This document shows, in pieces, positions 8,681 through 17,447 of a stretch of DNA of 64,000 bases. The stretch's first letter is position 1; every line of letters begins with the position of its first letter. The stretch covers positions 62,001 to 126,000 of the forward strand of contig NZ_AUEZ01000009.1 in NCBI RefSeq assembly GCF_000426245.1. The letters are read 5' to 3'. The notes under the pieces were generated by a model. That model did not search any database. It saw only the letters and a program-made list of their open reading frames with translations, and was not told where the DNA came from. The position numbers and the translations under genes were made by a program. Source of the stretch: Bradyrhizobium sp. Ai1a-2 (GTDB lineage Bacteria > Pseudomonadota > Alphaproteobacteria > Rhizobiales > Xanthobacteraceae).

Positions 8681-9719
8681 AGTTAGAAACATCGTAAAGA
8701 AGTTCGGCGATTTCGCAGCGCTCGACAATGTCAGCCTGAAGGTCGGCGACGGCGAGCTGTTGGCGCTGCTCGGGCCGTCCGGCTCCGGCAAGACCACGCT
8801 GCTGCGGATCATCGCCGGTCTCGACTGGCCTGAGGCGGGCGAAGTCACGATCGACGGCGAGGATGCGCTTGGCCGCGGCGCCAGCGAGCGCCATGTCGGC
8901 TTCGTGTTCCAGCACTACGCGCTGTTTCGCCACATGACGGTGTTCGAGAACGTCGCCTTCGGCCTGCGCGTGCAGCCGCGCGCGATCCGCAAGGACGAGA
9001 AGGCGATCCGCGCCCGCGTCAAGGACCTGCTCGATCTCGTGCAGCTCGACTGGCTGTCCGACCGCTATCCGAGCCAGCTATCCGGCGGCCAGCGCCAACG
9101 CATTGCGCTGGCGCGTGCGCTCGCGATCGAGCCGCGCATCCTGCTGCTCGACGAGCCCTTCGGCGCGTTGGATGCCAAGGTGCGCAAGGAGCTCAGGCAA
9201 TGGCTGCGCTCGCTGCACCAGGAGATCCACGTCACCTCGATCTTCGTCACCCACGACCAGGAAGAGGCGCTCGAGGTCGCCAACCGCGTGGTGGTCATGG
9301 ACAAGGGCCGCATCGAGCAGATCGGCACCCCCGGCGAGGTTTATGACAATCCGGCGACGGCCTTCGTTCACGGCTTCATCGGCGAATCCATCGTGCTGCC
9401 GGTCGACGTCAGCGACGGCGCGGTGCGGCTCGGTGGCAGGCCACTCAACATCGCCGCCAACGGCGCGGCGCCCGGCGCCTCCAAGCTGTTCGTGCGCCGT
9501 CATGACATGCAGATCGGTCCGGCGGGGGGCGGATCGCTGGAAGGGGCGGTGCGCCGCGTCCGTTCCTTCGGCCCGATCCAGCGTGCCGAGGTCACGCTCG
9601 CCGACAGCGAAGGCAAGACCGTGATCGAGATCGATGCGCCGCGCGACCGGGAACTGCAGGCCGGCGAAATCATCTCGCTGGAGCCCCGCCGCTACCGGAT
9701 CTTCGCAGCTCACGACTAG
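8670..9719 (+). CDS. cysA: Sulfate ABC transporter ATP-binding protein CysA
   Basis: A 349-residue ATPase that powers sulfate import. Walker [10 protein letters not shown] lies at residues 35-43, the signature LSGGQRQR begins at 137, and Walker B LLLLDEP with the D-loop GALD follows. The region after about 240 is the TOBE-like regulatory part found in CysA proteins. The start is GTG at 8670, inside the end of cysW, so translation is coupled. This completes the importer sbp-cysT-cysW-cysA. Confidence 0.95.
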   Translation: MTIEVRNIVKKFGDFAALDNVSLKVGDGELLALLGPSGSGKTTLLRIIAGLDWPEAGEVTIDGEDALGRGASERHVGFVFQHYALFRHMTVFENVAFGLRVQPRAIRKDEKAIRARVKDLLDLVQLDWLSDRYPSQLSGGQRQRIALARALAIEPRILLLDEPFGALDAKVRKELRQWLRSLHQEIHVTSIFVTHDQEEALEVANRVVVMDKGRIEQIGTPGEVYDNPATAFVHGFIGESIVLPVDVSDGAVRLGGRPLNIAANGAAPGASKLFVRRHDMQIGPAGGGSLEGAVRRVRSFGPIQRAEVTLADSEGKTVIEIDAPRDRELQAGEIISLEPRRYRIFAAHD

Positions 9720-9743
9720 TCGTCATTCCGGGGCGCGAAGCCT

Positions 9744-9833
9744 CGTAGCCCGGATGGAGCGCAGCGCAATCCGGGATCGGTTGAGCCGCTTGCGAAAAGG
9801 CCCCGGATTACGCTTCGCTCCATCCGGGCTACG
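9744..9833. repeat. Palindromic intergenic repeat, family B (GTAGCCCGGATGGAGCG)
   Basis: Two arms, CGTAGCCCGGATGGAGCG at the left and the inverted CGCTCCATCCGGGCTACG at the right, bracket a short spacer. It lies just after cysA and could fold as a long hairpin that ends transcription or protects the 3' end of the mRNA. Sister copies are at 14580-14661 and 30608-30697. Confidence 0.85.
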
Positions 9834-9929
9834 GGCGACCACTGCAGCGGTAAAAAATCGTCCTCCGTTCACCATTCAGCCACGGTTGGTATGCAACAAC
9901 GGCAAACCAACCTCGGGGGAATCCTTTCA

Positions 9930-10427
9930 GTGAAACGGACGACCGTCGCCCTTTTTGGGCTTCTGGTGCTGGGCGGCTGCGCGACAGACACTCCACTTCC
10001 GGAACAGCCGGCCATGTATGTCAACATGGCCGCGCCCGGTGCCGTCCTGGACACCCAGGCCGCCGCAACCATGATCTCGCAATATCGCCAGAACAACGGC
10101 CTCGGTGCCGTGGTGGTGGACCCTGCACTGGTGAAGCTCGCCGAGCAGCAGTCGCAGGCCATGGCCGCGCGCAACAAGATGGACCATGACGTGAAGGCGC
10201 CGCTCGGCAAACGGCTGGAAGGCTCCGGCTATCCGGCGACGGTGGCGGTCGAAAACGTCTCGGCCGGCTATCATACGCTGGCGGAAGCGTTTTCCGGCTG
10301 GCGCGATTCGCCACCGCATAAGGCCAATATGCTCAAGGGCGGTGTCACAAAATTGGGCATCGCGGCGAGCTATGCGCCGAACACCAAGTACAAGGTCTTT
10401 TGGACGCTCATCCTGGCGTCAACCTAA
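9930..10427 (+). CDS. CAP (SCP-like) domain lipoprotein
   Basis: A 165-residue exported lipoprotein of the CAP superfamily (cysteine-rich secretory, antigen 5, PR-1), whose bacterial members are secreted proteins of mostly unknown function. The signal peptide MKRTTVALFGLLVLGG ends at a lipobox Cys17. The CAP fold follows: ISQYRQNNGLGAVVVDPALV, then MAARNKMDHDV with the conserved His, then ENVSAGYHTLAEAFSGWRDS and SPPHKANML. I chose GTG at 9930 because the protein then starts with a standard signal peptide; an ATG at 9891 adds 13 residues without a ribosome site. Confidence 0.85.
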   Translation: MKRTTVALFGLLVLGGCATDTPLPEQPAMYVNMAAPGAVLDTQAAATMISQYRQNNGLGAVVVDPALVKLAEQQSQAMAARNKMDHDVKAPLGKRLEGSGYPATVAVENVSAGYHTLAEAFSGWRDSPPHKANMLKGGVTKLGIAASYAPNTKYKVFWTLILAST

Positions 10428-10521
10428 CTCTGCGTGATCATAACCCACGATCAGGCCGATTGACGCGGTCGTGAACTGCGGCCACGGTGGAGGCCATTAT
10501 CCCCACTGATTGGCGGTCACA

Positions 10522-11697
10522 ATGGATGCTTCCGATCCCGCGCCCGCCACGACGCCGGCCCTGGCGCAACGCGTATTGGTCCTGCAGGGCGGCGGTGCCC
10601 TTGGCTCGTATCAGGCCGGAGCGTTTCAGGCGCTCTGTCACGCCGGCTTCGAGCCTGAATGGATTGCCGGCATCTCGATCGGGGCCATCAATGCAGCGAT
10701 CATCGCCGGCAACGAGCCGGACAAGCGCGTGCCGCGCTTAAAGGAATTCTGGGAGATGGTATCGCGTCCAGTATCCTGGAATCCGGTCACGCCCGGCGAT
10801 CGCGCCCGCACTTTGTTCAATGAGACCAGCGCCGCAATCATCGCGACATTCGGCGTCCCCGGCTTTTTCACGCCACGGATTCCACCAGCGCCGTTCTGGC
10901 CCATGGGCAGTTCGGGGTCACAAAGCTACTACGACACCGCGCCCCTGAAGCAGACGTTGGAGCGGCTGGTCGATTTCGACCGCATCAACGACCTCAAGAC
11001 CCGCTTGTCGGTCGGCGCGGTCGGCGTGACCTCGGGCAATTTCAGGTATTTCGACAACTACGAGTTCAAGAAGCTCGGCAAGAAGATCGGCCCTGAACAC
11101 GTCATGGCCTCCGGCGCGCTGCCGCCGGGCTTTCCGGCTGTCCTCATCGAGGGCGAGCATTATTGGGACGGCGGCATCGCCTCCAACACCCCGCTCGACT
11201 TCGTGCTAGATGAGGAGACCCGCCGCGATCTCCTGATCTTCCAGGTCGACTTGTTCAGCGCCCGCGGCCCGTTGCCGGAATCCTTGCTGGAAGCCGCCGA
11301 ACGTGAAAAGGACATCCGCTATTCCAGCCGCACCCGGATGAACACCGACAAGAACAGGCAGATCCACAATGCGCGCATGGCGGTGCGCGACCTCATCGGC
11401 AAGCTGCCGGACTACCTGAAGAACGACCCCTCCGTTGAATTGTTGCGGCAGGCCTCGAAAGAGAACACCGTCACGGTGGTGCACCTGATCTACCGGAGCA
11501 AGAACTACGAGACGTCGTCGAAGGATTACGACTTCTCCCATGTCGCCATGGTCGAGCACTGGGAAGCGGGCGTCCGCGACGTCCATTTGTCGATGCGTCA
11601 CAAAGAATGGCTAGAACGGCCGCAGTCCGGGGAAACAATGGTGACCTACGATCTCACGGGGGACGTCGATCCGTTCCCCGCAGGCAAGAAGGAGTGA
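10522..11697 (+). CDS. Patatin-like phospholipase with DUF3734 tail
   Basis: A 391-residue acyl hydrolase. The Ser-Asp dyad and oxyanion hole are visible: GGGALGSYQAG from residue 23, GISIG with Ser52, and WDGG with Asp216. The C-terminal part (about 270-375) resembles the DUF3734 extension common in alphaproteobacterial patatins. The ATG at 10522 is preferred to an in-frame TTG at 10510. The next gene, 3-hydroxybutyrate dehydrogenase, starts 7 bases later with its ribosome site inside this gene, so the two are probably cotranscribed. A role in polyhydroxybutyrate or membrane lipid turnover is inference from that pairing. Confidence 0.92.
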   Translation: MDASDPAPATTPALAQRVLVLQGGGALGSYQAGAFQALCHAGFEPEWIAGISIGAINAAIIAGNEPDKRVPRLKEFWEMVSRPVSWNPVTPGDRARTLFNETSAAIIATFGVPGFFTPRIPPAPFWPMGSSGSQSYYDTAPLKQTLERLVDFDRINDLKTRLSVGAVGVTSGNFRYFDNYEFKKLGKKIGPEHVMASGALPPGFPAVLIEGEHYWDGGIASNTPLDFVLDEETRRDLLIFQVDLFSARGPLPESLLEAAEREKDIRYSSRTRMNTDKNRQIHNARMAVRDLIGKLPDYLKNDPSVELLRQASKENTVTVVHLIYRSKNYETSSKDYDFSHVAMVEHWEAGVRDVHLSMRHKEWLERPQSGETMVTYDLTGDVDPFPAGKKE

Positions 11698-11704
11698 AGC
11701 AGAT

Positions 11705-12493
11705 ATGGCTACGTTGACAGGCAAAACCGCCGTCGTGACCGGCTCCACCAGTGGCATCGGATTGGCAATTGCGCGCAAGTTCGCGAGCGCCGGGGCCAAT
11801 GTCGTTATCAATGGCATGGGCGTGCCGGCCGATATCGAGCGGGAGCGCTCCGGCATCGAGACCGATTTCAAGGTCAAGGCCGCCTATTCGCCGGCCGACA
11901 TGACCAAGCCCGCCGAGATCGCCGAAATGATCGCGCTCGGCGAAAAGACCTTCGGCTCGGTCGACATTCTCGTCAACAATGCCGGCATCCAGTTCGTGTC
12001 TCCGATCGAGGAATTCCCGATCGAGAAGTGGGACGCGATCATCGCGATCAACCTGTCGTCGGCGTTTCACGGCATCCGCGCCGCGATTCCGGGGATGAAG
12101 AAGCGCGGCTGGGGCCGCATCATCAACACCGCCTCTGCGCATTCGCTGGTGGCCTCGCCCTTCAAGTCGGCTTACGTCTCGGCCAAGCACGGCATCGCCG
12201 GCCTCACCAAGACGGCGGCGCTCGAGCTTGCGACCTTCAAGATCACCTGCAACTGCATCAGCCCCGGCTATGTTTGGACGCCGCTGGTGGAGCACCAGAT
12301 TCCGGAGACAATGAAGGCGCGCAACATGACCAAGGAGCAGGTCATCAGCGACGTGCTGCTCGAGGCCCAGCCGACCAAGGAATTCGTCACCGCCGACCAG
12401 GTCGCCTCGCTCGCGCTGTTCCTGTGCAGCGACGACGCCGCGCAGATCACCGGCTCCAACTACTCCATCGACGGAGGCTGGACCGCGGAGTAG
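11705..12493 (+). CDS. bdhA: D-3-hydroxybutyrate dehydrogenase
   Basis: A 262-residue short-chain dehydrogenase that interconverts 3-hydroxybutyrate and acetoacetate with NAD, a step in polyhydroxybutyrate and ketone-body use. The N-terminal TGSTSGIG nucleotide site (residues 12-19), NNAGIQFV, Ser of NTASAHSLVAS and the YVSAK catalytic pair are present, with ISPGYVWTPLV and the long loop QIPETMKARNMTKEQV characteristic of this enzyme class. Length and loop match BdhA better than generic SDRs. AAGGAG at the end of the patatin gene serves as ribosome site. Confidence 0.92.
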   Translation: MATLTGKTAVVTGSTSGIGLAIARKFASAGANVVINGMGVPADIERERSGIETDFKVKAAYSPADMTKPAEIAEMIALGEKTFGSVDILVNNAGIQFVSPIEEFPIEKWDAIIAINLSSAFHGIRAAIPGMKKRGWGRIINTASAHSLVASPFKSAYVSAKHGIAGLTKTAALELATFKITCNCISPGYVWTPLVEHQIPETMKARNMTKEQVISDVLLEAQPTKEFVTADQVASLALFLCSDDAAQITGSNYSIDGGWTAE

Positions 12494-12544
12494 GGGCTTT
12501 CTTGCGTGTCCCTCTCGACATCAGTCGGGAGGGACATGACCCTA

Positions 12545-12844
12545 TCACTCCAACCCGGTTGGAACGAAGGGACGCCGCGACGTGTGGCGGATGTGTAGAA
12601 TGTCGACGGCATCGCCGCGGACTCGATAGAAAATCCTGAACGGATAGCGGACGACTGTAACGACGCGGACAGAGGACCGTTGGGAGACCCGTGGCGCTGA
12701 CTCAGGTGTGCGGCCAATACGGTCTAGCACGATCAGAAATCGGTCCTCGATGGAGCTGGCTACAGTCGGACTGGCGTTGGTCGAATAGTAAGTTGCGATC
12801 TCGGTCAGATCAGCGAGCGCTCGCCGAGACCAGACAAGCTTCAT
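12545..12844 (-). CDS. RelE/ParE family toxin of a type II toxin-antitoxin pair
   Basis: A 99-residue protein with the ParE/RelE fold signature: an N-terminal VWSRRALADLTEIATYY helix motif, a central strand region RVVTVVRYPFRIFYRV and the final ILHIRHTSRRP. Such toxins act on gyrase (ParE) or ribosome-bound mRNA (RelE); the residues here do not settle which, though the sequence looks more ParE-like. The start overlaps the antitoxin stop by four bases, the usual antitoxin-first arrangement. Confidence 0.88.
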   Translation of the reverse strand: MKLVWSRRALADLTEIATYYSTNASPTVASSIEDRFLIVLDRIGRTPESAPRVSQRSSVRVVTVVRYPFRIFYRVRGDAVDILHIRHTSRRPFVPTGLE

Positions 12845-13077
12845 TTCGAGCGAAACTTCGCAAAGGCGGCCTCGACCTCGTGCGCGGTGGCGACTTCGCC
12901 GGCATCGATCGAGGCTATCGCTGCATCGATCGCCAGTAATTCCTCACGCGTTGCGACATACTCGTCGCTTCGCAGTTCATTCTCGATTTGCTCTGCGACG
13001 GCAACGAGCTCATCCTGCGCAGCTTCGGGCCACGTCCGAACACGTTCCAGAAGATCTTTTAGTTCTGCTCCGGTCAT
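12841..13077 (-). CDS. Probable antitoxin partner of the RelE/ParE toxin
   Basis: A 78-residue acidic protein starting MTGAELKDLLERVRTW. It is rich in Glu and Ala (AQDELVAVAEQIENEL, DAAIASIDAGEVATAHEVEAAF), as expected for an antitoxin that neutralises a basic toxin, and its TGA overlaps the toxin ATG. I do not see a clear ribbon-helix-helix start. The frame stays open upstream to 13839 but that part is antisense to the flippase gene and was excluded. Confidence 0.78.
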   Translation of the reverse strand: MTGAELKDLLERVRTWPEAAQDELVAVAEQIENELRSDEYVATREELLAIDAAIASIDAGEVATAHEVEAAFAKFRSK

Positions 13078-13109
13078 ATCCCAATTATATGCCGCGCGGC
13101 CCGAGATTG

Positions 13110-14480
13110 CTATGGCCCGGAACCGATCTTCCCGAACGCCAGCACGTGCAGCCCCAGCCGCCGGCGGACGATCCAGAACAAGAGCACGGTCTCGAAGCTC
13201 AGCGAGATCGATATCGCGGCCGCCGCGCCGTGGCCGCCGAAGCGCGGCACCAGCGCGACGCACAGCACCAGGTTCATGACGAAGGCGGGCGCGTAGGCGA
13301 GCGCGCAGATCTTCTGGTGGCCGAGCATGTTGAGGAGCCGCTCGACCGGGCCGATCGCGGCGCGCACCACGAGCCCGATCGCAGCCAGGAACATGATGTC
13401 GTAGCCGACGACGAATTGCGGCCCGAACAGCCAGAGCAGCGGCCTGCCGAAGGCGAGCAGCAGGATGGTCGCGGCCAGCGAAGGCCAGAACGTCCATTGG
13501 ATCGCATGGGCGACATAGGCCGACAGCCGCGCCTTGTCGCCGAGCGCGTTGTATTCGGCGAAGCGATGCGCCGTCGTCGCCGCCATCGCGTAATGGATGA
13601 AGGACACCAGCGCCAGCGTCTTCACCACGGCGAAATAGACGCCGACCTCCTCGGAGGAGCGGAACTGCTGCAGCACCAGCACATCGGTATAGGAGAGCAG
13701 GAGATAGAAGCTTTCGACCAGCAGGATCGGCAGCGAGACCGCAAGCCAGCCGCTGACGTCGTAGGCCTTCTCGCCCGGCTCGACATGAACAGCGAGCCTG
13801 CGATTCAGCACCAGCATCTGGCCGATCATGGCGATCCACACCGCCGCGGCGCTGGCGAGCATCGCGGCGGTGGCGCCGAGATGGAAGCCGAGCACGACCG
13901 CGCCGGCGGTGAAGCCGATGATCAGCGCCTGGCGCACGATGAATTGCGGCATCAGCCCGAGCCGCATCCAGTCATGCGAGCGGGCAATCCCGTCCTGGGT
14001 ATTGGCGACCACGAAGGCCGGCAGCGTCAGGCAGCCGATATAGAGCGGCACGACCGTATCTGTGCCGATCCAGGGCGACAGCAGCGTTACCAGGCCCGCG
14101 AGCAATAGCGAGACCGCGGTCGACACCGCAAAAGTCAGCCAGCGGCTGCCGGAGAGAAAGCCGCGCAGCAGTGCGTGCTCGCCCGCCGTGCGGTATTCGG
14201 GAATGAGTTTCTGCGCGGAGGCCGAGATGCCGAAATCCATCATGCTGCCGAGCAGCAGCACCCAGGTCCAGACATAGACGTAGACGCCATAGTCCGAACT
14301 CCCCATCCAGCGCGCGAGCATGATCTGCGAGAGATAGGCGACGACGGCGCTGACGACGCGGATGACAAAGATCGTGCCCGCGAGCCGCCGTGTGACCGAC
14401 GCCTCGCCCGAGCCGCCAACGAGGCCGCGCAGGCGCGCAATCATGCCCGTGGGCGAAGCGGTTGCGGATTGGGCATCCAT
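13110..14480 (-). CDS. Polysaccharide flippase, Wzx/MATE-like membrane protein
   Basis: A 456-residue polytopic membrane protein with about 12-14 hydrophobic segments, matching the polysaccharide biosynthesis (Wzx/RfbX) and oligosaccharide flippase superfamily. Typical features are FVIRVVSAVVAYLSQIMLA near residue 35 and ARWMGSSDYGVYVYVWTW just after it. These proteins move lipid-linked oligosaccharides across the inner membrane. The ATG at 14480 (MDAQSATASPTGM) was chosen; the longer frame to 14651 reads through a family B repeat and would add 57 basic residues with no family match. No glycosyltransferase genes are adjacent, so the substrate is unknown. Confidence 0.87.
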   Translation of the reverse strand: MDAQSATASPTGMIARLRGLVGGSGEASVTRRLAGTIFVIRVVSAVVAYLSQIMLARWMGSSDYGVYVYVWTWVLLLGSMMDFGISASAQKLIPEYRTAGEHALLRGFLSGSRWLTFAVSTAVSLLLAGLVTLLSPWIGTDTVVPLYIGCLTLPAFVVANTQDGIARSHDWMRLGLMPQFIVRQALIIGFTAGAVVLGFHLGATAAMLASAAAVWIAMIGQMLVLNRRLAVHVEPGEKAYDVSGWLAVSLPILLVESFYLLLSYTDVLVLQQFRSSEEVGVYFAVVKTLALVSFIHYAMAATTAHRFAEYNALGDKARLSAYVAHAIQWTFWPSLAATILLLAFGRPLLWLFGPQFVVGYDIMFLAAIGLVVRAAIGPVERLLNMLGHQKICALAYAPAFVMNLVLCVALVPRFGGHGAAAAISISLSFETVLLFWIVRRRLGLHVLAFGKIGSGP

Positions 14481-14579
14481 CACGGCCAAGGCGGAGTTCC
14501 CGAAAGTGCCGCGAGGGCGGCGAGGGCCGTGGAGTATCAACGAAACGTTAAGAATGGGTTGGATGGATGACGCTGAAAT

Positions 14580-14661
14580 CGTAGCCCGGATGGAGCGAAG
14601 CGCAATCCGGGGCAGGTCTTTCCGCGGTCCGCGGGTTGCGCTTCGCTTCACCCGGGCTACG
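14580..14661. repeat. Palindromic intergenic repeat, family B
   Basis: CGTAGCCCGGATGGAGCGAAG at the left is answered by the inverted CGCTTCACCCGGGCTACG at the right. It lies between the convergently placed ends of regulation for two minus-strand genes: it ends two bases before the stop codon of the DsbD-like gene and precedes the flippase start, so it may act as terminator of the former. Confidence 0.85.
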
Positions 14662-14663
14662 GG

Positions 14664-15503
14664 TCAGTCCAGACTGGTGTTGAATTCGTAGGCGCGGTCG
14701 CCGCCGACCAAGGTCAATTTCAGCGCGGCGCCGTCCGGGTTGGCGCCCGGCGGCAGGCCGTCGAGCTCGAAGGAGAACCGTTTCACCCCGGGCGGCGAGT
14801 TCGGCTCGAGCTTCGGCACCGGCAGGGCCCAGTCCGGCGTCGGTCCCTCGACGAACAGGCTGACGTTCTTGCCTTCGGGGGCGGTGACGTCGACCAGCAC
14901 GGTCGACTTGCCGCTGCGCTTGACGTCGCGGATCGTGACCGGATTGGGATCGCCGATATTGGCCGGCTTCGGCACGGTGTCGAGCGCGGACGACAGCGCG
15001 CCGTCCTCGGTCGAGGCGACGCTCGCAAAGGCAAGCTCGACGCTGGTCTCCACAGGAATGCACAGCTTCTCGCACACCGCATAGTTAATGTTGGCGCGCA
15101 GCGTCAGCGGCTTGTCGGCACTCTTGGCGACGATCCGAAGCGGCAGCACCACCTGCTGCTTGTAGCCGAGCGAGGTGCCGCCGGCGCCGTCGTCAAATTT
15201 CATCGGCGCCGGCCACAACACCGTCACCGCGTCGACATTTTCCGACTTCGAGAAATCGAAGCGGGGCGGCACGCCGGAATCGCCGGGGGTGCGCCAGTAG
15301 GTCTTCCAACCGGGCTCGAGCTGGATGGCGATCCCACCCAGCAAAACCGCACCGCTGCGCGAGCCTGCGAGCAGCCGCACCGCCGAATGCGCGTCCCGTT
15401 GCCAGGGCGAGGAATCCTCGGCGCGCACCTCCGTCGCAGGCCAGACGACTGAGAGAGTGGCGAACAGGCCGAGCGCGACCCGCATGGGAACTATGGCGAT
15501 CAT
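14664..15503 (-). CDS. DsbD N-terminal-domain-like periplasmic protein
   Basis: A 279-residue exported protein with a signal peptide ending near VRAEDSSPWQ. The mature part resembles the immunoglobulin-like alpha domain of the disulfide reductase DsbD: WKTYWRTPGDSGVPPRF early and NYAVCEKLCIPV, a C-x3-C pair that in DsbD carries the redox disulfide. There is no membrane or thioredoxin domain, so it is a stand-alone alpha domain that could pass electrons between a CcdA-like transporter and periplasmic targets. That role is inferred from the fold. The start at 15503 could also be the ATG six codons inward. Confidence 0.87.
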   Translation of the reverse strand: MIAIVPMRVALGLFATLSVVWPATEVRAEDSSPWQRDAHSAVRLLAGSRSGAVLLGGIAIQLEPGWKTYWRTPGDSGVPPRFDFSKSENVDAVTVLWPAPMKFDDGAGGTSLGYKQQVVLPLRIVAKSADKPLTLRANINYAVCEKLCIPVETSVELAFASVASTEDGALSSALDTVPKPANIGDPNPVTIRDVKRSGKSTVLVDVTAPEGKNVSLFVEGPTPDWALPVPKLEPNSPPGVKRFSFELDGLPPGANPDGAALKLTLVGGDRAYEFNTSLD

Positions 15504-15638
15504 GGAACGTCTTTACCGGCTGGTGCTTTCGTAAACCATTGAATTGCGTGTGATGGATGGCGCGAATGCGGCGTTGAGCTTGATTGACAGAAGCCTCACC
15601 CAATATCAGGATGTCAAATCAGCATGGAGGCCTTTCAG

Positions 15639-16289
15639 ATGACTCCTGAAGGCAAAGTACCAAAGACCGCCCGCGGCAAGGTGGCCGGCGTCGGCGACAA
15701 TTCGTCGGGCAGCGGTTATCTCGACGGCCAGATTCTGATCGCCATGCCGGTTATGAGCGATCCCCGCTTTGAACGATCTGTCATTTACATGTGTGCGCAT
15801 TCCGCCGAGGGGGCGATGGGCATCATCGTCAACCGTCCGGCCGGGAGCATCGATTTCCCGGGGCTTTTGGTGCAGCTCGACATCATCCAGAAGGCCGACC
15901 AGATCAAGCTGCCGGAAAATGCCGAGTCCATGAAGGTGATGAAAGGCGGCCCGGTCGATACCGGCCGCGGCTTCGTGCTGCATTCCAGCGATTTCTACAT
16001 CCAGGATGCGACGCTGAATATCGACGACGATATCTGCCTGACCGCGACCGTCGACATCCTGAAGGCGATCGCCAAGGGCTCCGGCCCCAAGCACGCCATC
16101 CTGGCCCTGGGCTATGCCGGCTGGGCCCCGGGGCAGTTGGAAAACGAGATCCAGCACAATGGCTGGCTGCACTGCGACGCCGATGCGGAATTGATCTTCG
16201 GCGACGACGTCGAGGACAAGTACGACCGCGCCCTGCGCAAGATCGGCATCGACGTCGGCATGCTCTCGAACGAAGCCGGCCACGCGTAG
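15639..16289 (+). CDS. YqgE/AlgH family protein
   Basis: A 216-residue protein of the UPF0301 family (YqgE/AlgH), linked to alginate control in Pseudomonas but biochemically uncharacterised. Conserved stretches are [30 protein letters not shown] and [14 protein letters not shown]. The ATG at 15639 has GGAGG eight bases before it; an in-frame ATG at 15624 overlaps that ribosome site and was rejected. No signal peptide. Single gene, opposite to its neighbours. Confidence 0.92.
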   Translation: MTPEGKVPKTARGKVAGVGDNSSGSGYLDGQILIAMPVMSDPRFERSVIYMCAHSAEGAMGIIVNRPAGSIDFPGLLVQLDIIQKADQIKLPENAESMKVMKGGPVDTGRGFVLHSSDFYIQDATLNIDDDICLTATVDILKAIAKGSGPKHAILALGYAGWAPGQLENEIQHNGWLHCDADAELIFGDDVEDKYDRALRKIGIDVGMLSNEAGHA

Positions 16290-16311
16290 GCTGTGTAAAC
16301 CCTCCTCCCTG

Positions 16312-16416
16312 GTCATACTCCGCGAAGGCGGAGTATCCAGTACTCTCCGCGGCCTCTGAGCATAAGCACCGTTGCCGGTGGAATACTGGATCGTCCGGTC
16401 AAGCCGGACGATGACG
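16312..16416. repeat. Palindromic intergenic repeat, family D
   Basis: A compound palindrome made of TCATACTCCGCGAAGGCGGAG with TATCCAGTA on the left and ATACTGGATCGTCCGG ... CCGGACGATGAC on the right. Comparable units occur at 24046-24181, 26129-26230, 34078-34174, 41930-42062 and 53099-53200. It separates convergent genes here and probably forms a hairpin terminator. Confidence 0.85.
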
Positions 16417-16434
16417 GGGGATTGCGGACGACAG

Positions 16435-17322
16435 TTACTCCGCCGCCTGCTGCGCGACGGTCGGCTCAGTGCCGGCCACGGTGGCGCGGCGCATGTCGCG
16501 CGGTTGCGACTGATCGTAGCGGCGGACGCGATGCATGGTCTGGCGATTGTCCCACATCACGAGGTCGTGCAGCTTCCACTTGTGGATATAGACGAATTCC
16601 GGCTGCGTCGCGTGCTCGGTGAGGTCGCGCAGCAAGAGCCGGCCCTCCGGCATGCTCATGCCGCGCACCGCACCTGCGTGCGATGAGAGGTAGAGCGACT
16701 TGCGGCGATGCACCGGATGGGTCCGCACCAGGCGCTGCAGCACCGGCTTGAACATCTCCTTCTCCTCGTCGGAATAGTCGAGGAAGCCGAGCGAGCCGCG
16801 CGAATACATCAGCGAGTGCTCGCAGATCAGGTCATCGATGTCAGCCTTGGTCTCGTCATCAAGCGCGTCATAGGCCGCGCGCATGTCGGCAAATTCGGTG
16901 TTGCCGCCCTTCGGGTTCACCACCCGCGCCGACAGCAGCGAGAATTTCGCCGGGATCGGCCGGAACGAGCTGTCGGAATGCCACAGGCAGTTGCCGAGAT
17001 TGAACAGGTGGGTGCGGTGATCCTTGGGCAGCGGCTTGCCGTCCTTGCCGAGATTGGAGACGTCGTTCAGCCCTGAGGAGAGGCGATAGTCCGCCTTCTT
17101 GGTTACGGTGCCGCCGCGCGCGTTCTCGCGTTCGCCGAAGCTGAGCGCGAAGGCCAGTTGCTGCTCGTCGGTTATGTCCTGGTCGTGGAAGACGAGCACG
17201 GCGTATTTGTCCATCGCTGCCTCGACTTCGATCGCTTCCTGCCTGGTCAGCGGCTTCCGCAGATCAAGGCCTGTGACCTCACCGACAAAATGCGGGTGAA
17301 GCTGCCGGATTGCGATAGCCAT
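16435..17322 (-). CDS. TauD/TfdA family Fe(II)/2-oxoglutarate dioxygenase, TfdA-like
   Basis: A 295-residue non-heme iron oxygenase. The metal triad is visible as WHSD (His115, Asp117) and MHRVRR (His264); the later Arg of RDMRRAT probably binds 2-oxoglutarate. Spacing and blocks such as CLWHSDSSF, DMRAAYDAL, LTEHATQPEFVY and LVMWDNR agree closely, from memory, with TfdA, the 2,4-D dioxygenase of Cupriavidus. Bradyrhizobium carries related chromosomal genes (tfdA-alpha) whose natural substrates are probably plant-derived phenoxy or aryl acids. Start ATG at 17322; the frame upstream to 17805 is antisense to the next gene. Substrate unproven. Confidence 0.88.
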   Translation of the reverse strand: MAIAIRQLHPHFVGEVTGLDLRKPLTRQEAIEVEAAMDKYAVLVFHDQDITDEQQLAFALSFGERENARGGTVTKKADYRLSSGLNDVSNLGKDGKPLPKDHRTHLFNLGNCLWHSDSSFRPIPAKFSLLSARVVNPKGGNTEFADMRAAYDALDDETKADIDDLICEHSLMYSRGSLGFLDYSDEEKEMFKPVLQRLVRTHPVHRRKSLYLSSHAGAVRGMSMPEGRLLLRDLTEHATQPEFVYIHKWKLHDLVMWDNRQTMHRVRRYDQSQPRDMRRATVAGTEPTVAQQAAE

Positions 17323-17447
17323 GGCGTTCTCTCCTCGTGTCCAGGCGGGTTTTTCCGCTTCGTTTGAGGAAAGGCTATCCTGTGACGTTGCCATGTCAAC
17401 GCGGCGTCGGCGCATGGCCCCTTGCGCGAGGTGGCCGCTGCAGCGCA

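Noticed and set aside
14481-14651. 57-residue N-terminal extension of the flippase
   Set aside because: It is encoded by a family B palindrome and the gap; flippases of this type start near the MDAQ methionine.
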